Source of the DNA: Saprospirales bacterium GYS_P2D
GTDB lineage: Bacteria > Bacteroidota > Bacteroidia > Chitinophagales > Saprospiraceae
NCBI GenBank assembly: GCA_009833045.1
Contig: WUUP01000008.1
Span: forward strand, 1-64,000
DNA length: 64,000 bases
Reading direction: 5' to 3'
The translations under genes and the position numbers were made by a program. Under the pieces are notes generated by a model. That model was not told the origin of the DNA, did not search any database, and was given only the letters and a program-made list of their open reading frames with translations. Each line of letters opens with the position of its first letter. Within the stretch, counting starts at the first letter, position 1. Shown one piece after another: positions 34,598 through 42,141 of this stretch.

Positions 34598-35458
34598 ATG
34601 ATAGATTTGGCAAAGATTAATCGATGGTTTTCACAGCCATATCCTGGCACAGACAGTGTCCGTGAGGAGATTATCACGGCGGCTGTATTGGGCCTCTTTG
34701 TTAGCAGTTTTTTATTCTTACTGAGACCATTTGGACTGCATCATTTAGAGATGATGGATGCGCTACGCCATACGATAGTCTTTGGACTCTTGACCTTTGT
34801 GGTGACGCTGGGGTATGAGTTATTTAGTCGTTATGTCCTGCAGGTGGAGTATGATAAGCCCAGCTATACATTTGGCAGATGGTTGGTACATACAAGTATC
34901 TTGATTTTCCTGATCGGTATAGTCAATTTTCTCTTTCTGGTGTTTTATTTGAAGTTTACCCCATTTAGTTGGTTTTCATTCATGATGGTGGTCTTGAATA
35001 CATTCTTAGTTGGTGTATTTCCTACAGTATTCATCGGTGCGCTCAATCTCCGACACCTGATACAGCGCAATACTAAGACTGCTCAGTCTATAGAGATTCA
35101 CCATCAAGATCTGCAGCATGTAGAGTCTGCGGAGTTGATAGAGCTCGCTTCTGGACAAGAGGTGATAGAAGTCAATCCTGCACAGATCATCTATGTGGAG
35201 GCTATGCAAAACTATGTGGCACTTCATAGTCAATCGACCGATCGACCGATAATTATCCGGAGCACTATGAAAAATATAGCAGACCAACTCAGTGGCTATG
35301 AGATCATCAAAGTGCATCGATCCTACTTAGTCAATACCGCTCAGATAAGTGCGGTAAGTGGCAATGCTCAAGGGCTGAAGCTCACCCTCTCTGACAGTAA
35401 TATAGTGATACCTGTATCTCGTAGCTATATCCCAGTAGTCAGAGAGATGCAGCTGTAG
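34598..35458 (+). CDS. LytTR-family membrane-bound transcriptional regulator
   Basis: 286 residues: four transmembrane helices in the first 150 residues, a linker, then a C-terminal LytTR DNA-binding domain (about 180-284; PAQIIYVEAMQNYVALHS, KVHRSYLVNTAQI, IPVSRSYIPVVRE). No receiver domain, so sensing must be through the membrane part or a partner. It sits 36 bp after the XRE gene and may belong to the same transcript. Confidence 0.92.
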   Translation: MIDLAKINRWFSQPYPGTDSVREEIITAAVLGLFVSSFLFLLRPFGLHHLEMMDALRHTIVFGLLTFVVTLGYELFSRYVLQVEYDKPSYTFGRWLVHTSILIFLIGIVNFLFLVFYLKFTPFSWFSFMMVVLNTFLVGVFPTVFIGALNLRHLIQRNTKTAQSIEIHHQDLQHVESAELIELASGQEVIEVNPAQIIYVEAMQNYVALHSQSTDRPIIIRSTMKNIADQLSGYEIIKVHRSYLVNTAQISAVSGNAQGLKLTLSDSNIVIPVSRSYIPVVREMQL

Positions 35459-35473
35459 AGTGTAGTGATAGTA

Positions 35474-36385
35474 CTATGACACTATTTTATTTAGCATTTT
35501 GATCTGCTCAGGTGAGGGCAATCGGCCAAATCCAGCCTGTACATTGTCTTTCATATGTTTAGCCTTTGAGGTGCCAGGGATGACACAGTTGACAGCAGGA
35601 TGCGCCAAGATGAACTTCAGAAAAATCTGCCCCCAAGATGTAGCGTTAAATTCGCCGGCCCAGTCAGGTACTGATTTGCCTTTCACTGCTCTGAACAGAG
35701 AGCCCCCTTCATAGGGGCGATTGATGATGACAGCGATACCACGATCCTGAGCGAGAGGCAAGATGCGATCTGCAGCTCCCTGTACATTGAGATTATAGTT
35801 GATCTGGATGAAGTCGATAGGTTCTGACTTCATGATGCGCTCCATCTCTGCATAGCCACCACTGTGATAGTGTGTGATGCCAATATACCTGATCTTGCCT
35901 TCGGCTTTCCAGTTTTTGAGCGTCTTGATATGTGTCTGCCAGTCGAGGAGATTATGGATCTGCATGAGGTCCATCGTGGAGGCTTTCATGAGTGCCATAG
36001 ATTTCTCCATCTGGCTGATGCCAGCATCACGTCCGGAGGTCCAGACTTTGGTTGCTTCGTATATTTTTGGTTTTAGCCCCAGCTCAGTAGTGAGATCTCC
36101 TACTACCGCCTCGGATCGGCCATACATCGGAGATGAGTCGATCAGTGAGCCTCCAGCATCTACTAATATCTGTAACACTTCTCGCAACGGTGCTCGCTCA
36201 GACTCACTGCTACCGACATCAAAGCTTTGCCATGTGCCTAATCCTACTATAGGTAGCATTTCTCCGGTGGACGGTATCGCTCTTTTGTTCATAGTTTTTT
36301 GCATTGAAGGATGTGGTAGCAGGAGAGACGCAGTAGCTGTAGCAATAAGCTTGCTGGCTGCTCTGCGGTCCATTTTTGACATCAT
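35474..36385 (-). CDS. Aldo/keto reductase with a twin-arginine-like leader
   Basis: 303 residues. The N-terminus (KMDRRAASKLIATATASLLLP) resembles a Tat signal. The reductase domain begins MLPIVGLGTWQSFDV, with active-site Asp and Tyr (DSSPMYGRSE), Lys (ATKVWTSG), His in MQIHNLLDW and the C-terminal cofactor motif IPGTSKAKHMKDN. Likely an NADPH-dependent carbonyl reductase, possibly periplasmic if the signal is used. Substrate unknown. Confidence 0.88.
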   Translation of the reverse strand: MMSKMDRRAASKLIATATASLLLPHPSMQKTMNKRAIPSTGEMLPIVGLGTWQSFDVGSSESERAPLREVLQILVDAGGSLIDSSPMYGRSEAVVGDLTTELGLKPKIYEATKVWTSGRDAGISQMEKSMALMKASTMDLMQIHNLLDWQTHIKTLKNWKAEGKIRYIGITHYHSGGYAEMERIMKSEPIDFIQINYNLNVQGAADRILPLAQDRGIAVIINRPYEGGSLFRAVKGKSVPDWAGEFNATSWGQIFLKFILAHPAVNCVIPGTSKAKHMKDNVQAGFGRLPSPEQIKMLNKIVS

Positions 36386-36464
36386 GCCTTGAATTTTATG
36401 GATGTATTAATCCTTCTTAAGAAACGATAAATAGATAAGAGGTGCAAGGAGGAATAATTGATGT

Positions 36465-37619
36465 CTATCTGAATAGACTATTTTTCCAGCCTGTCAGAGT
36501 AGCGAGCAGTAGCATGAATACTACGAATAAGAAGCCCAAAGACAGACTCCACTCCTCGGAGATAAATCCGATGATCGTCGGCCCTGCCATGAATCCCATG
36601 AGCCCGCCAGTCGTCACCATAGCAAACCCTTGTACAGGAGTCACATCTTTGATCCTGCTCGCAGCACTGAATAGTACGGGCACCACACATGAGCATCCCA
36701 GACCGATCATGGTAAAACCTAATATCGCCACTGTAGCTACCGGTACCAAGCTCACGAGTAGAAAGCCCGTAGCTGCCAAGAGCGTAGAAAAGATGACAAT
36801 CCGCTTTTCGCCAAGCTTGGGAATGATCTGATCACCATTAAATCGACCTATGGTCATCGCTACTGCAAAGCCTCCATAACCCAAACTGATTAGATAAAGA
36901 GGTACTTGGAGATTTCGCTGCAGATAGATCGAGCTCCAGTCTACGATACATCCTTCCGACATGAACATCACGAAGCATATAAAGGAAAGTCCGATCACAT
37001 GGCCCTTAGGTAGGATGAATGACTTCTTGGAGGGCATCGTGACATCGTGCTCCATATAGTAGCTGTGGAGGTAAATGATCGTGCCGACGATGATGCCTCC
37101 CATGATGAGGCCTTGATAGATGCTCTCGATGCCGACACCGTAGAGTAGTGCGGCAAATCCTGCACTGATACCACCTCCAATGCTGTACATGCCATGACAG
37201 GTGGCCATGAATCGCTTGTCATATTTCTGCTCCAGAAAGCCAACTACCGTATTGACCGCTACACCATTAGTGAATCCGGTCACCCCTCTAAAGAATAGAG
37301 CAATGGCAAAAATCCACTGTGTCGGAGCGAATATCTCTATGCACATGAGGATGCAGTAAAATGCATTTCCCTTGCCGAGCCAATGAGCAAAACTGACTTT
37401 AGAAAAAAGCTTAGCTGAAAAGAGGACTCCAGTCATCGCTCCCAGTGGTCCAAAAAGCAAGATCAAGCCCAACTCCTGATCACTCAGTCCAAGTTGCTCC
37501 TTGATGAATGGCAGCGCTGCCGCCCAGATCCCCAGCATAAGGCTGCTGGAAGAAAACAAGAAACCTAATGCAGCCGCTTCTTTGTTTTTGAAAAACTCTC
37601 GAGTATTCTGAAAAAGCAT
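36465..37619 (-). CDS. MFS transporter
   Basis: 384 residues with about 12 hydrophobic helices. The first half has LGLSDQELGLILLFGPLGAM followed by LFSAKLFSKVSFAHWLGKG, a loop 2-3 pattern of the YfkF/FucP-like sugar and drug branch of the family. Substrate cannot be read. Single gene, divergent from the following membrane protein. Confidence 0.87.
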   Translation of the reverse strand: MLFQNTREFFKNKEAAALGFLFSSSSLMLGIWAAALPFIKEQLGLSDQELGLILLFGPLGAMTGVLFSAKLFSKVSFAHWLGKGNAFYCILMCIEIFAPTQWIFAIALFFRGVTGFTNGVAVNTVVGFLEQKYDKRFMATCHGMYSIGGGISAGFAALLYGVGIESIYQGLIMGGIIVGTIIYLHSYYMEHDVTMPSKKSFILPKGHVIGLSFICFVMFMSEGCIVDWSSIYLQRNLQVPLYLISLGYGGFAVAMTIGRFNGDQIIPKLGEKRIVIFSTLLAATGFLLVSLVPVATVAILGFTMIGLGCSCVVPVLFSAASRIKDVTPVQGFAMVTTGGLMGFMAGPTIIGFISEEWSLSLGFLFVVFMLLLATLTGWKNSLFR

Positions 37620-37874
37620 AAATCTACCTCAGATGATGACCAAACCGCAAAGATGTGCCAAATGCCAGTAATACTTCCCGATCGGTGATGATTAAATTAT
37701 GATTAACAAGAGCCCTTAGTCTTGGGATTTATCCCATTTTTGCTTTGTCATTCGTCCCAAATGGTTGATAATTAGCCCTTTAGCTTGTCTTTTATCCCTC
37801 ATGTTTACGGATCGTCACTCATTCATGTATGTACTCTATGTAGGACATATCTTGCGATCAAAACAAGCTCTATT
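37620..37874. other. Divergent intergenic region
   Basis: About 255 bp between the MFS gene and the DUF2306-like gene. An open frame from an ATG at 37785 continues into the next gene, but the 30 added residues look non-coding (HVYGSSLIHVCTLCRTYL). No clear hairpin or repeat. Confidence 0.4.
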
Positions 37875-38570
37875 ATGGAATTATTATACAAAATCACACT
37901 ACCTATTCATGTCGCTGCAGGCTTTATTGGATTAGTACTTTTTTGGTTGCCGATCTTCGTCAAGAAAGGAGCAAAGCTGCATGTCAAGATTGGCTGGGGC
38001 TATGTCTTCGCTATGTGGACGGTGATCGTCACTGCTGCCGTGATGAGTATGATCAGTCTGATCGATGGACATTATTTCATAGCATTGTTTTTAGGGTTTT
38101 TGACTTTGATCACGATCGAGCCGCTTTGGTATGGTATCAGCATCCTCAAATTCAAGAAAGGAGTGAATAAGGCCATGTATAATAAGCGTCGGACGCTCCA
38201 GGCTGTCATCATCGTCTACAGCTTGATCAATATTGTATTCGCTCTGCAGGGAGGAGTACATGATGGAGATGTACTACTATTGATATTTGCTGGACTTGGA
38301 CTGACTAATATCAAATCAGTGCGACTTAGCTTTGAAGAGTATCGTCAGCAGGTCAATCCTATCAAAGATCATATCTTAGGAATGCTCACTACTGGTATCG
38401 CATCATATACAGCCTTCTTTGCTTTTGGTGGTAGGACTTGGCTCGGAGAGTTATTGTCAGGACAGCTGATGATCATTCCTTGGGTAGCGCCTACTGTGAT
38501 CGGCCTCATCGGTATCAAGTGGTACACCCAGCGATACACCCAGCAGAAGAGGAAAGTGGCTGTGGGGTAG
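37875..38570 (+). CDS. DUF2306-like integral membrane protein
   Basis: About 231 residues with six or seven transmembrane helices. The opening (ITLPIHVAAGFIGLVLFWLP, then KLHVKIGWGYVFAMW) matches the HxxxG and LHRxxGRxYV pattern of DUF2306-type proteins. Function unknown. The start at 37875 is chosen because it places the first helix at the N-terminus. Confidence 0.72.
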   Translation: MELLYKITLPIHVAAGFIGLVLFWLPIFVKKGAKLHVKIGWGYVFAMWTVIVTAAVMSMISLIDGHYFIALFLGFLTLITIEPLWYGISILKFKKGVNKAMYNKRRTLQAVIIVYSLINIVFALQGGVHDGDVLLLIFAGLGLTNIKSVRLSFEEYRQQVNPIKDHILGMLTTGIASYTAFFAFGGRTWLGELLSGQLMIIPWVAPTVIGLIGIKWYTQRYTQQKRKVAVG

Positions 38571-38584
38571 GGAATGGTCGAGTA

Positions 38585-38710
38585 GTATAGGCCTGCTTGA
38601 TTAGTGATTTGATTTTCCCTGGGCATTGGTCTAATATTCATTAAGCCAATATTCGCAAAAAAGATTTTTGCCAAACAGCACATCATAGGCACTGCCTATT
38701 CTGAACGGGG
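38585..38710. repeat. Cassette-spacer repeat, copy A
   Basis: A 126-bp element whose first ~35 bp (from GTATAGGCCTGCTTGATTAG) and last ~50 bp (TTTTTGCCAAACA, the hairpin ATAGGCACTGCCTAT, then CTGAACGGGG) are nearly identical to copy B at 40606-40732; the middle is diverged. It ends 7 bp from the stop of the minus-strand adhesin gene, the same position the other copies take after their genes. Confidence 0.8.
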
Positions 38711-38717
38711 TCATTTT

Positions 38718-40337
38718 CTAATTGGGCTCTTTTGTGTTTTGAACTTTGATTGAGGTATGCATCTGTGATAGTTGAGTATTCAGTTTATCTATCTCTCTTT
38801 GTTGATTCTCGATCATTTGTTGTTGCTCCTTTACGGCATTTACGAGAGTAGCTATGATCGGCCTATCATTGAGAGTAAGAAAACCATCTACATCTTTTCC
38901 TACCGCTTCTGGTATGGCTTGTTGGACATTTTGTGCTGAAAAACCTGCGTATTCCTGCGACATTTCGAGTCCGCTACTTTTGTTCCAATAATACTTGATC
39001 GGTTCTATTTTCAAAATATCAGATACCCCTTTTGAAAATTCACCTGATATGTTTTTTAGACGTTCGTCAGAAGAGACTGATATATTGCCTGATGCATCAG
39101 TCTGTAAAGTACCTGCGCCAAAATGTGAAAACCGAACTGTACCAGTGGTATGAAGTTGCGCTGACGGGTCTGTAGTCCCAATGCCGAAATCACCACCAGT
39201 GTGGATCCAACTATCGAAACCATTTAGATTAAAATTTACCACTGGAGTAGCACCAGTGCTATTTGATACATCCTTATAAATGCTAAATTTTGCATTTGTC
39301 TGATCATTATCTGCATCGATTAATAAGTGCATGAAATCTCGATCGTATCGTATAAAGTCAAAATGATGTCTGATGGCTGTTTGTCCGCTGTCCACTAATA
39401 TTGCGTCGGTATTGTCGACACCGCTGATATCAACATTTGCATTGGGAGTATTTGTGCCGAATCCAACTTTACCGTCTTTGCGCACGACCATTGCATTGGT
39501 AAGGTGGTTAGGATCATCACCATTTCCTATGATGAAAAGAGGACTGGTGACCGTCACATTTGTACCAGTAGCCACTATAGTGTCATTATATACACCAAGT
39601 ACAGTACAACTATTTCCTGTCGCTTCCGTATTGCTACCCAAAGCAGTAGCTCCATCATCTCCTGATGCTCTCGTTCTATTTCCCAAGGCGGTAGCTCCAT
39701 CATCTCCTGATGCTCTCGTTCTATTTCCCAAGGCGGTAGCACCCCATTTCCCGGAGGCGGATGTTCTATTTCCCAAGGCAGTTGCCCCTCGATCTCCGGA
39801 TGCCGTTGTCTCAAGACCCAACGCTGTTGCTCCGAATTCTCCTGATGCTCCCGTGTAGGATCCCAAAGCGGTTGCTCCGTAATCTCCTGATGTCATTGTC
39901 TCATAACCCATAGCGGTTGCTCCGAATTCTCCTCTTGCTTCCGTGTTTGATCCTAATGCGGTTGCTCCATAAATTCCTGATGCCGTTGTCCCAATACCCA
40001 ATGCGGTTGCTCCGTCATTTCCTGATGCCGTTGTCCTAAAGCCCAACGCCGTTGCTCCATCATCTCCTGATGCTACTACATTATATCCATATCCAAAAGA
40101 ATAAAACCCTAAAGAATCGGGAGCCCAGTTTGGGGATTGAATTAAAATACCACCTCTAAATGCCCCATTACTTGCATCAAAAAACACCAGCGTATCAGTG
40201 ACGGTCTCACCATTGGCTGGGAGCTGGTCTCTTCCGACAAGGATGTGGTCTGGTTCCATGGTAACTTGGCAAAAAATATCACTGTAGATAGTGGTAAGAA
40301 ACATCATGAGTATGGAATAGGTAAGTTGATATTTCAT
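38718..40337 (-). CDS. Surface protein with YadA-like head repeats and S74 chaperone domain
   Basis: 539 residues with a signal peptide (ending IFCQ). Residues 91-240 are ten 15-residue repeats built on GATALG and TxASG, like YadA/Hia head repeats but with 15-residue periodicity. Then a stalk-like region, and from about 425 an S74 intramolecular chaperone domain (SDERLKNI, IEPIKYYWN, YAGFSAQNVQQAIPEAV) ending in a coiled coil (MIENQQREIDKLNTQL). S74 domains aid trimer folding and may be cleaved off. Likely a trimeric surface fibre. Confidence 0.88.
   Translation of the reverse strand: MKYQLTYSILMMFLTTIYSDIFCQVTMEPDHILVGRDQLPANGETVTDTLVFFDASNGAFRGGILIQSPNWAPDSLGFYSFGYGYNVVASGDDGATALGFRTTASGNDGATALGIGTTASGIYGATALGSNTEARGEFGATAMGYETMTSGDYGATALGSYTGASGEFGATALGLETTASGDRGATALGNRTSASGKWGATALGNRTRASGDDGATALGNRTRASGDDGATALGSNTEATGNSCTVLGVYNDTIVATGTNVTVTSPLFIIGNGDDPNHLTNAMVVRKDGKVGFGTNTPNANVDISGVDNTDAILVDSGQTAIRHHFDFIRYDRDFMHLLIDADNDQTNAKFSIYKDVSNSTGATPVVNFNLNGFDSWIHTGGDFGIGTTDPSAQLHTTGTVRFSHFGAGTLQTDASGNISVSSDERLKNISGEFSKGVSDILKIEPIKYYWNKSSGLEMSQEYAGFSAQNVQQAIPEAVGKDVDGFLTLNDRPIIATLVNAVKEQQQMIENQQREIDKLNTQLSQMHTSIKVQNTKEPN
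39618..40067 (-). repeat. Ten tandem 45-bp coding repeats in the adhesin gene
   Basis: A 45-bp unit coding for the 15-residue head repeat. Two adjacent units near 39641-39730 are identical, whereas the outer units differ at many positions. That gradient suggests recent local duplication and possible length variation between strains. Confidence 0.85.
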
Positions 40338-40739
40338 TTTTCTTTGGATTTAATTATACAGTTAAAAAATGCTAACATAAAATGACCTATATCAATTTTT
40401 CCCATACTTTAGGATGGAAAACTATAGCAATTGTAAATCTTTCATTTTGAAGAAGTTTGATTCGTAACGTTGGGCGTCACCCCTGTTGGGAGTAGGCTGA
40501 TCTGCATGCTTTACTAAGCCAGCTCGCACTGTACTTACTTCTTAAATCTCTGTATCCCTGACGGGGCAAAATATCGACCCTGTCTACTCCTTGAAATATC
40601 AAGTTGTATAGACCTGATTGATTAGTGATTTGATTTTCCCGTCGACATAGATCTGTTATTGATTCTTCTAATTTAAGCAAAACAGATTTTTGCCAAACAC
40701 CAGATCATAGGCACTGCCTATTCTGAACGGGGGAGACTC
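40338..40739. other. 402-bp non-coding cassette spacer
   Basis: Holds repeat copy B (40606-40732), a GTTGGGC core-like motif at 40469-40475, and complementary segments (GGAGTAG near 40490 with CTACTCC near 40587; CCCCTGTTGGG with CCCTGACGGGG) that could fold into a long structured RNA or DNA hairpin. No ORF of note. Confidence 0.6.
40606..40732. repeat. Cassette-spacer repeat, copy B
   Basis: 127 bp, closely matching copy A at both ends. It contains ATCTGTT...AACAGAT (7-bp arms) and ATAGGC-ACT-GCCTAT inverted repeats and ends TCTGAACGGGG 8 bp before the stop of the next minus-strand gene. Confidence 0.8.
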
Positions 40740-41144
40740 TTACTCGCATTGAGAAATCTCATTTACAATAGATATTAGCTCCTCTGGTATCATAATGTTG
40801 TATTTCGCATATTGACTCTTAAATAAAAGTATTTCTGCATTTGAGTGATCATCCTTTTGATAGACCACAGGAAAGCTATAATTCTGTAATTCAGTCAAAC
40901 GCAATTTCACTTTCTTTTGACAGTCATTTGAAGGTGAAATCAATGGATTCCATTTGTTATTTAATGATCCATAAGTAAATTGAATTCCTCCTCCTGTTTT
41001 ACCCCCGGCGGTAACCTTGATGATTTTACCTTTATCAATTCTAAAATCTTTCATTAATCGGGATTTACGTACATATCCGTTGACAACAAAAAGACCAATT
41101 ATCACAATCAGAATAATCCAATATGATTCTTTAATGACTTTCAT
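40740..41144 (-). CDS. Small single-pass membrane protein, hypothetical
   Basis: 134 residues: an N-terminal transmembrane helix (YWIILIVIIGLFVVNGYV, about 8-25), then a soluble domain with strands (KGKIIKVTAGGKTGGGIQFT), a single Cys at 81 and an acidic C-terminus. No named family recognised. It sits as one unit in the repeat-separated array. Confidence 0.65.
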   Translation of the reverse strand: MKVIKESYWIILIVIIGLFVVNGYVRKSRLMKDFRIDKGKIIKVTAGGKTGGGIQFTYGSLNNKWNPLISPSNDCQKKVKLRLTELQNYSFPVVYQKDDHSNAEILLFKSQYAKYNIMIPEELISIVNEISQCE

Positions 41145-41268
41145 TTTCTACCATTTCATTTGTAACTGATTTTGAGCTATTCGAAAATATCTTTCCGATA
41201 TAATTTATTACTCCTTTGAATGCATTATTTACATTTTTAACCAAATTTCTAATAACTCCAGATACCAC
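41131..41268 (-). CDS. Possible 45-residue small ORF overlapping the membrane protein start
   Basis: A GTG-initiated frame coding for a basic, amphipathic-looking segment (VIRNLVKNVNNAFKGVINYI) and a polar tail (MVENESH), with its stop 11 codons-equivalent inside the spacer/start of the next gene (14-bp overlap). Composition looks protein-like and the overlap suggests coupling, but there is no homologue I recognise and the GTG start is unverified. Confidence 0.28.
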   Translation of the reverse strand: MVSGVIRNLVKNVNNAFKGVINYIGKIFSNSSKSVTNEMVENESH

Positions 41269-41276
41269 TATTCTTT

Positions 41277-41410
41277 GTTGGGCTGCGGCTGGGTCTGCGT
41301 CCGAGTACCCGCTAAAACTCCGTTTTGTGTAGCTGTAGTACTCATGGCTTCATCTAACAGAAATTTGCCAGACGCCGCCGCCCAGGCACAGCATATACTG
41401 AACGGGGAAT
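41277..41410. repeat. Cassette-spacer repeat, diverged copy C (right end)
   Basis: Begins with GTTGGGC (as at 40469) and ends with a diverged right end: AACAGAAATTTGCCAGACG, a GC-rich patch, AGGCACAGCATATACTGAACGGGG. It abuts the stop of the lone XRE gene, as copies A and B do for their genes. The matching left end lies on the other side of the XRE gene (41735-41820). Confidence 0.65.
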
Positions 41411-41725
41411 TTATGCCACCACTATGTGCGCTTTCTCTTCTATTTCCACGGACATTTTTACTTTGGCGCCGAGAGCTTCCAATGCTCTGATAATAGTGCC
41501 AATCCTTAAGTCTTTGGTATTATTTTCAAGCTTTGATATTTGAGCTTTCTGTACTCCCAGAAGTTCTCCCAATTCGGTTCGAGTCATATTTCTTTTTTTG
41601 CGGGCATCTTTGATCATGGCACCAATTATGTCCATGCGAAGATCATATTCAAAAATATCTCTTTCGGGAGTACCTTTTTTACCGACGATCTCATCTGTTA
41701 GTTGGTCTATTGGAGTGAGTTTCAT
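41411..41725 (-). CDS. Lone XRE/HigA-like HTH protein
   Basis: 104 residues. An N-terminal helix region (TPERDIFEYDLRMDIIGAMI), then a canonical HTH (KKRNMTRTELGELLGVQKAQ, ISKLENNTKDLRIGTIIRAL) and a strand tail. It looks like the antitoxin of a HigBA/RelE-type pair, but no toxin gene lies beside it. Carried inside the cassette-like array, flanked by repeat ends. Confidence 0.85.
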   Translation of the reverse strand: MKLTPIDQLTDEIVGKKGTPERDIFEYDLRMDIIGAMIKDARKKRNMTRTELGELLGVQKAQISKLENNTKDLRIGTIIRALEALGAKVKMSVEIEEKAHIVVA

Positions 41726-41734
41726 TTTTTATTG

Positions 41735-41820
41735 TTTAGATCCGCTTGATTATTGATTTGATAGCTAATTAGCATCGATCTGTTAATGATTATCTCAATA
41801 TACACAAAACAGAATCAAAC
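41735..41820. repeat. Cassette-spacer repeat, left-end copy C'
   Basis: About 86 bp upstream of the XRE start, matching the first two thirds of copies A and B: TTTAGATCCGCTTGATTATTGATTTGAT, then GATCTGTT...AAAACAGA. Together with copy C it brackets the XRE gene, in swapped order compared with A and B. Confidence 0.6.
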
Positions 41821-41921
41821 CGATATTAAACTCATTACCGCTATCTCACCAAACAATCACACCCTCTCATCTCGTCATATACTTGATAATCAATTGTTTA
41901 ACCACATAAATCTAATTTAAT

Positions 41922-42080
41922 ATGAGTGACCTTAGATCGTCACATAGCCCTTTTTCACCGAGAGTGAAACCCAGAAAATTTCTCCGAGAGAGAAAAGAAA
42001 TACTTGAAAGAGTCCAAATAATCGGAGCAGAAAACGAGAAAGAAAATAATGAACCCAAAGAAAATGAGAAAGACGAATAG
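41922..42080 (+). CDS. Small highly charged protein, 52 residues
   Basis: ATG at 41922 to TAG at 42078. A Ser/Pro/Arg-rich N-terminus (SSHSPFSPRVKPRKFLRERK), then an acidic, Asn/Lys/Glu-rich tail (ENEKENNEPKENEKDE), so the charge is strongly split. No Cys, no hydrophobic segment. A proper terminator lies 24 bp downstream on the same strand, which supports transcription of this unit. No family recognised. Confidence 0.45.
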   Translation: MSDLRSSHSPFSPRVKPRKFLRERKEILERVQIIGAENEKENNEPKENEKDE

Positions 42081-42104
42081 TCTGTTGATGATCATTGAGT
42101 GATC

Positions 42105-42137
42105 GGGAGGTAGTCGTCAGGATTACCTCCCTTTTTT
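42105..42137 (+). terminator. Rho-independent terminator after the 52-residue gene
   Basis: An 8-bp stem GGGAGGTA / TACCTCCC with an 11-base loop followed by T6 on the plus strand. Confidence 0.8.
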
Positions 42138-42141
42138 ATGT

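Noticed and set aside
35874-36392. 172-codon plus-strand frame opposite the aldo/keto reductase
   Set aside because: The minus strand has full catalytic motifs of the reductase; the plus-strand product has no recognisable pattern.
39373-39858. 161-codon plus-strand open frame with repeated PSSPDALVLFPKAVA units
   Set aside because: It is the antisense shadow of the 45-bp repeats in the adhesin gene. Since 45 is a multiple of three, any frame free of stops in one unit stays open through the array.
39618-40067. Regular 45-bp repeats that might suggest a CRISPR or satellite array
   Set aside because: Units are directly adjacent without spacers, stay in frame and encode the GATALG head repeat. 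They are coding repeats.
40469-41283. Canonical integron attC sites
   Set aside because: GTTGGGC occurs at 40469 and 41277, but no RYYYAAC partner is found on the correct side, and no integrase gene is in the window. Only the cassette-like layout is claimed.
41411-41725. Toxin partner for the lone XRE protein
   Set aside because: No RelE/HigB-like frame is found on either side; the neighbour upstream in the array is a membrane protein separated by repeats.
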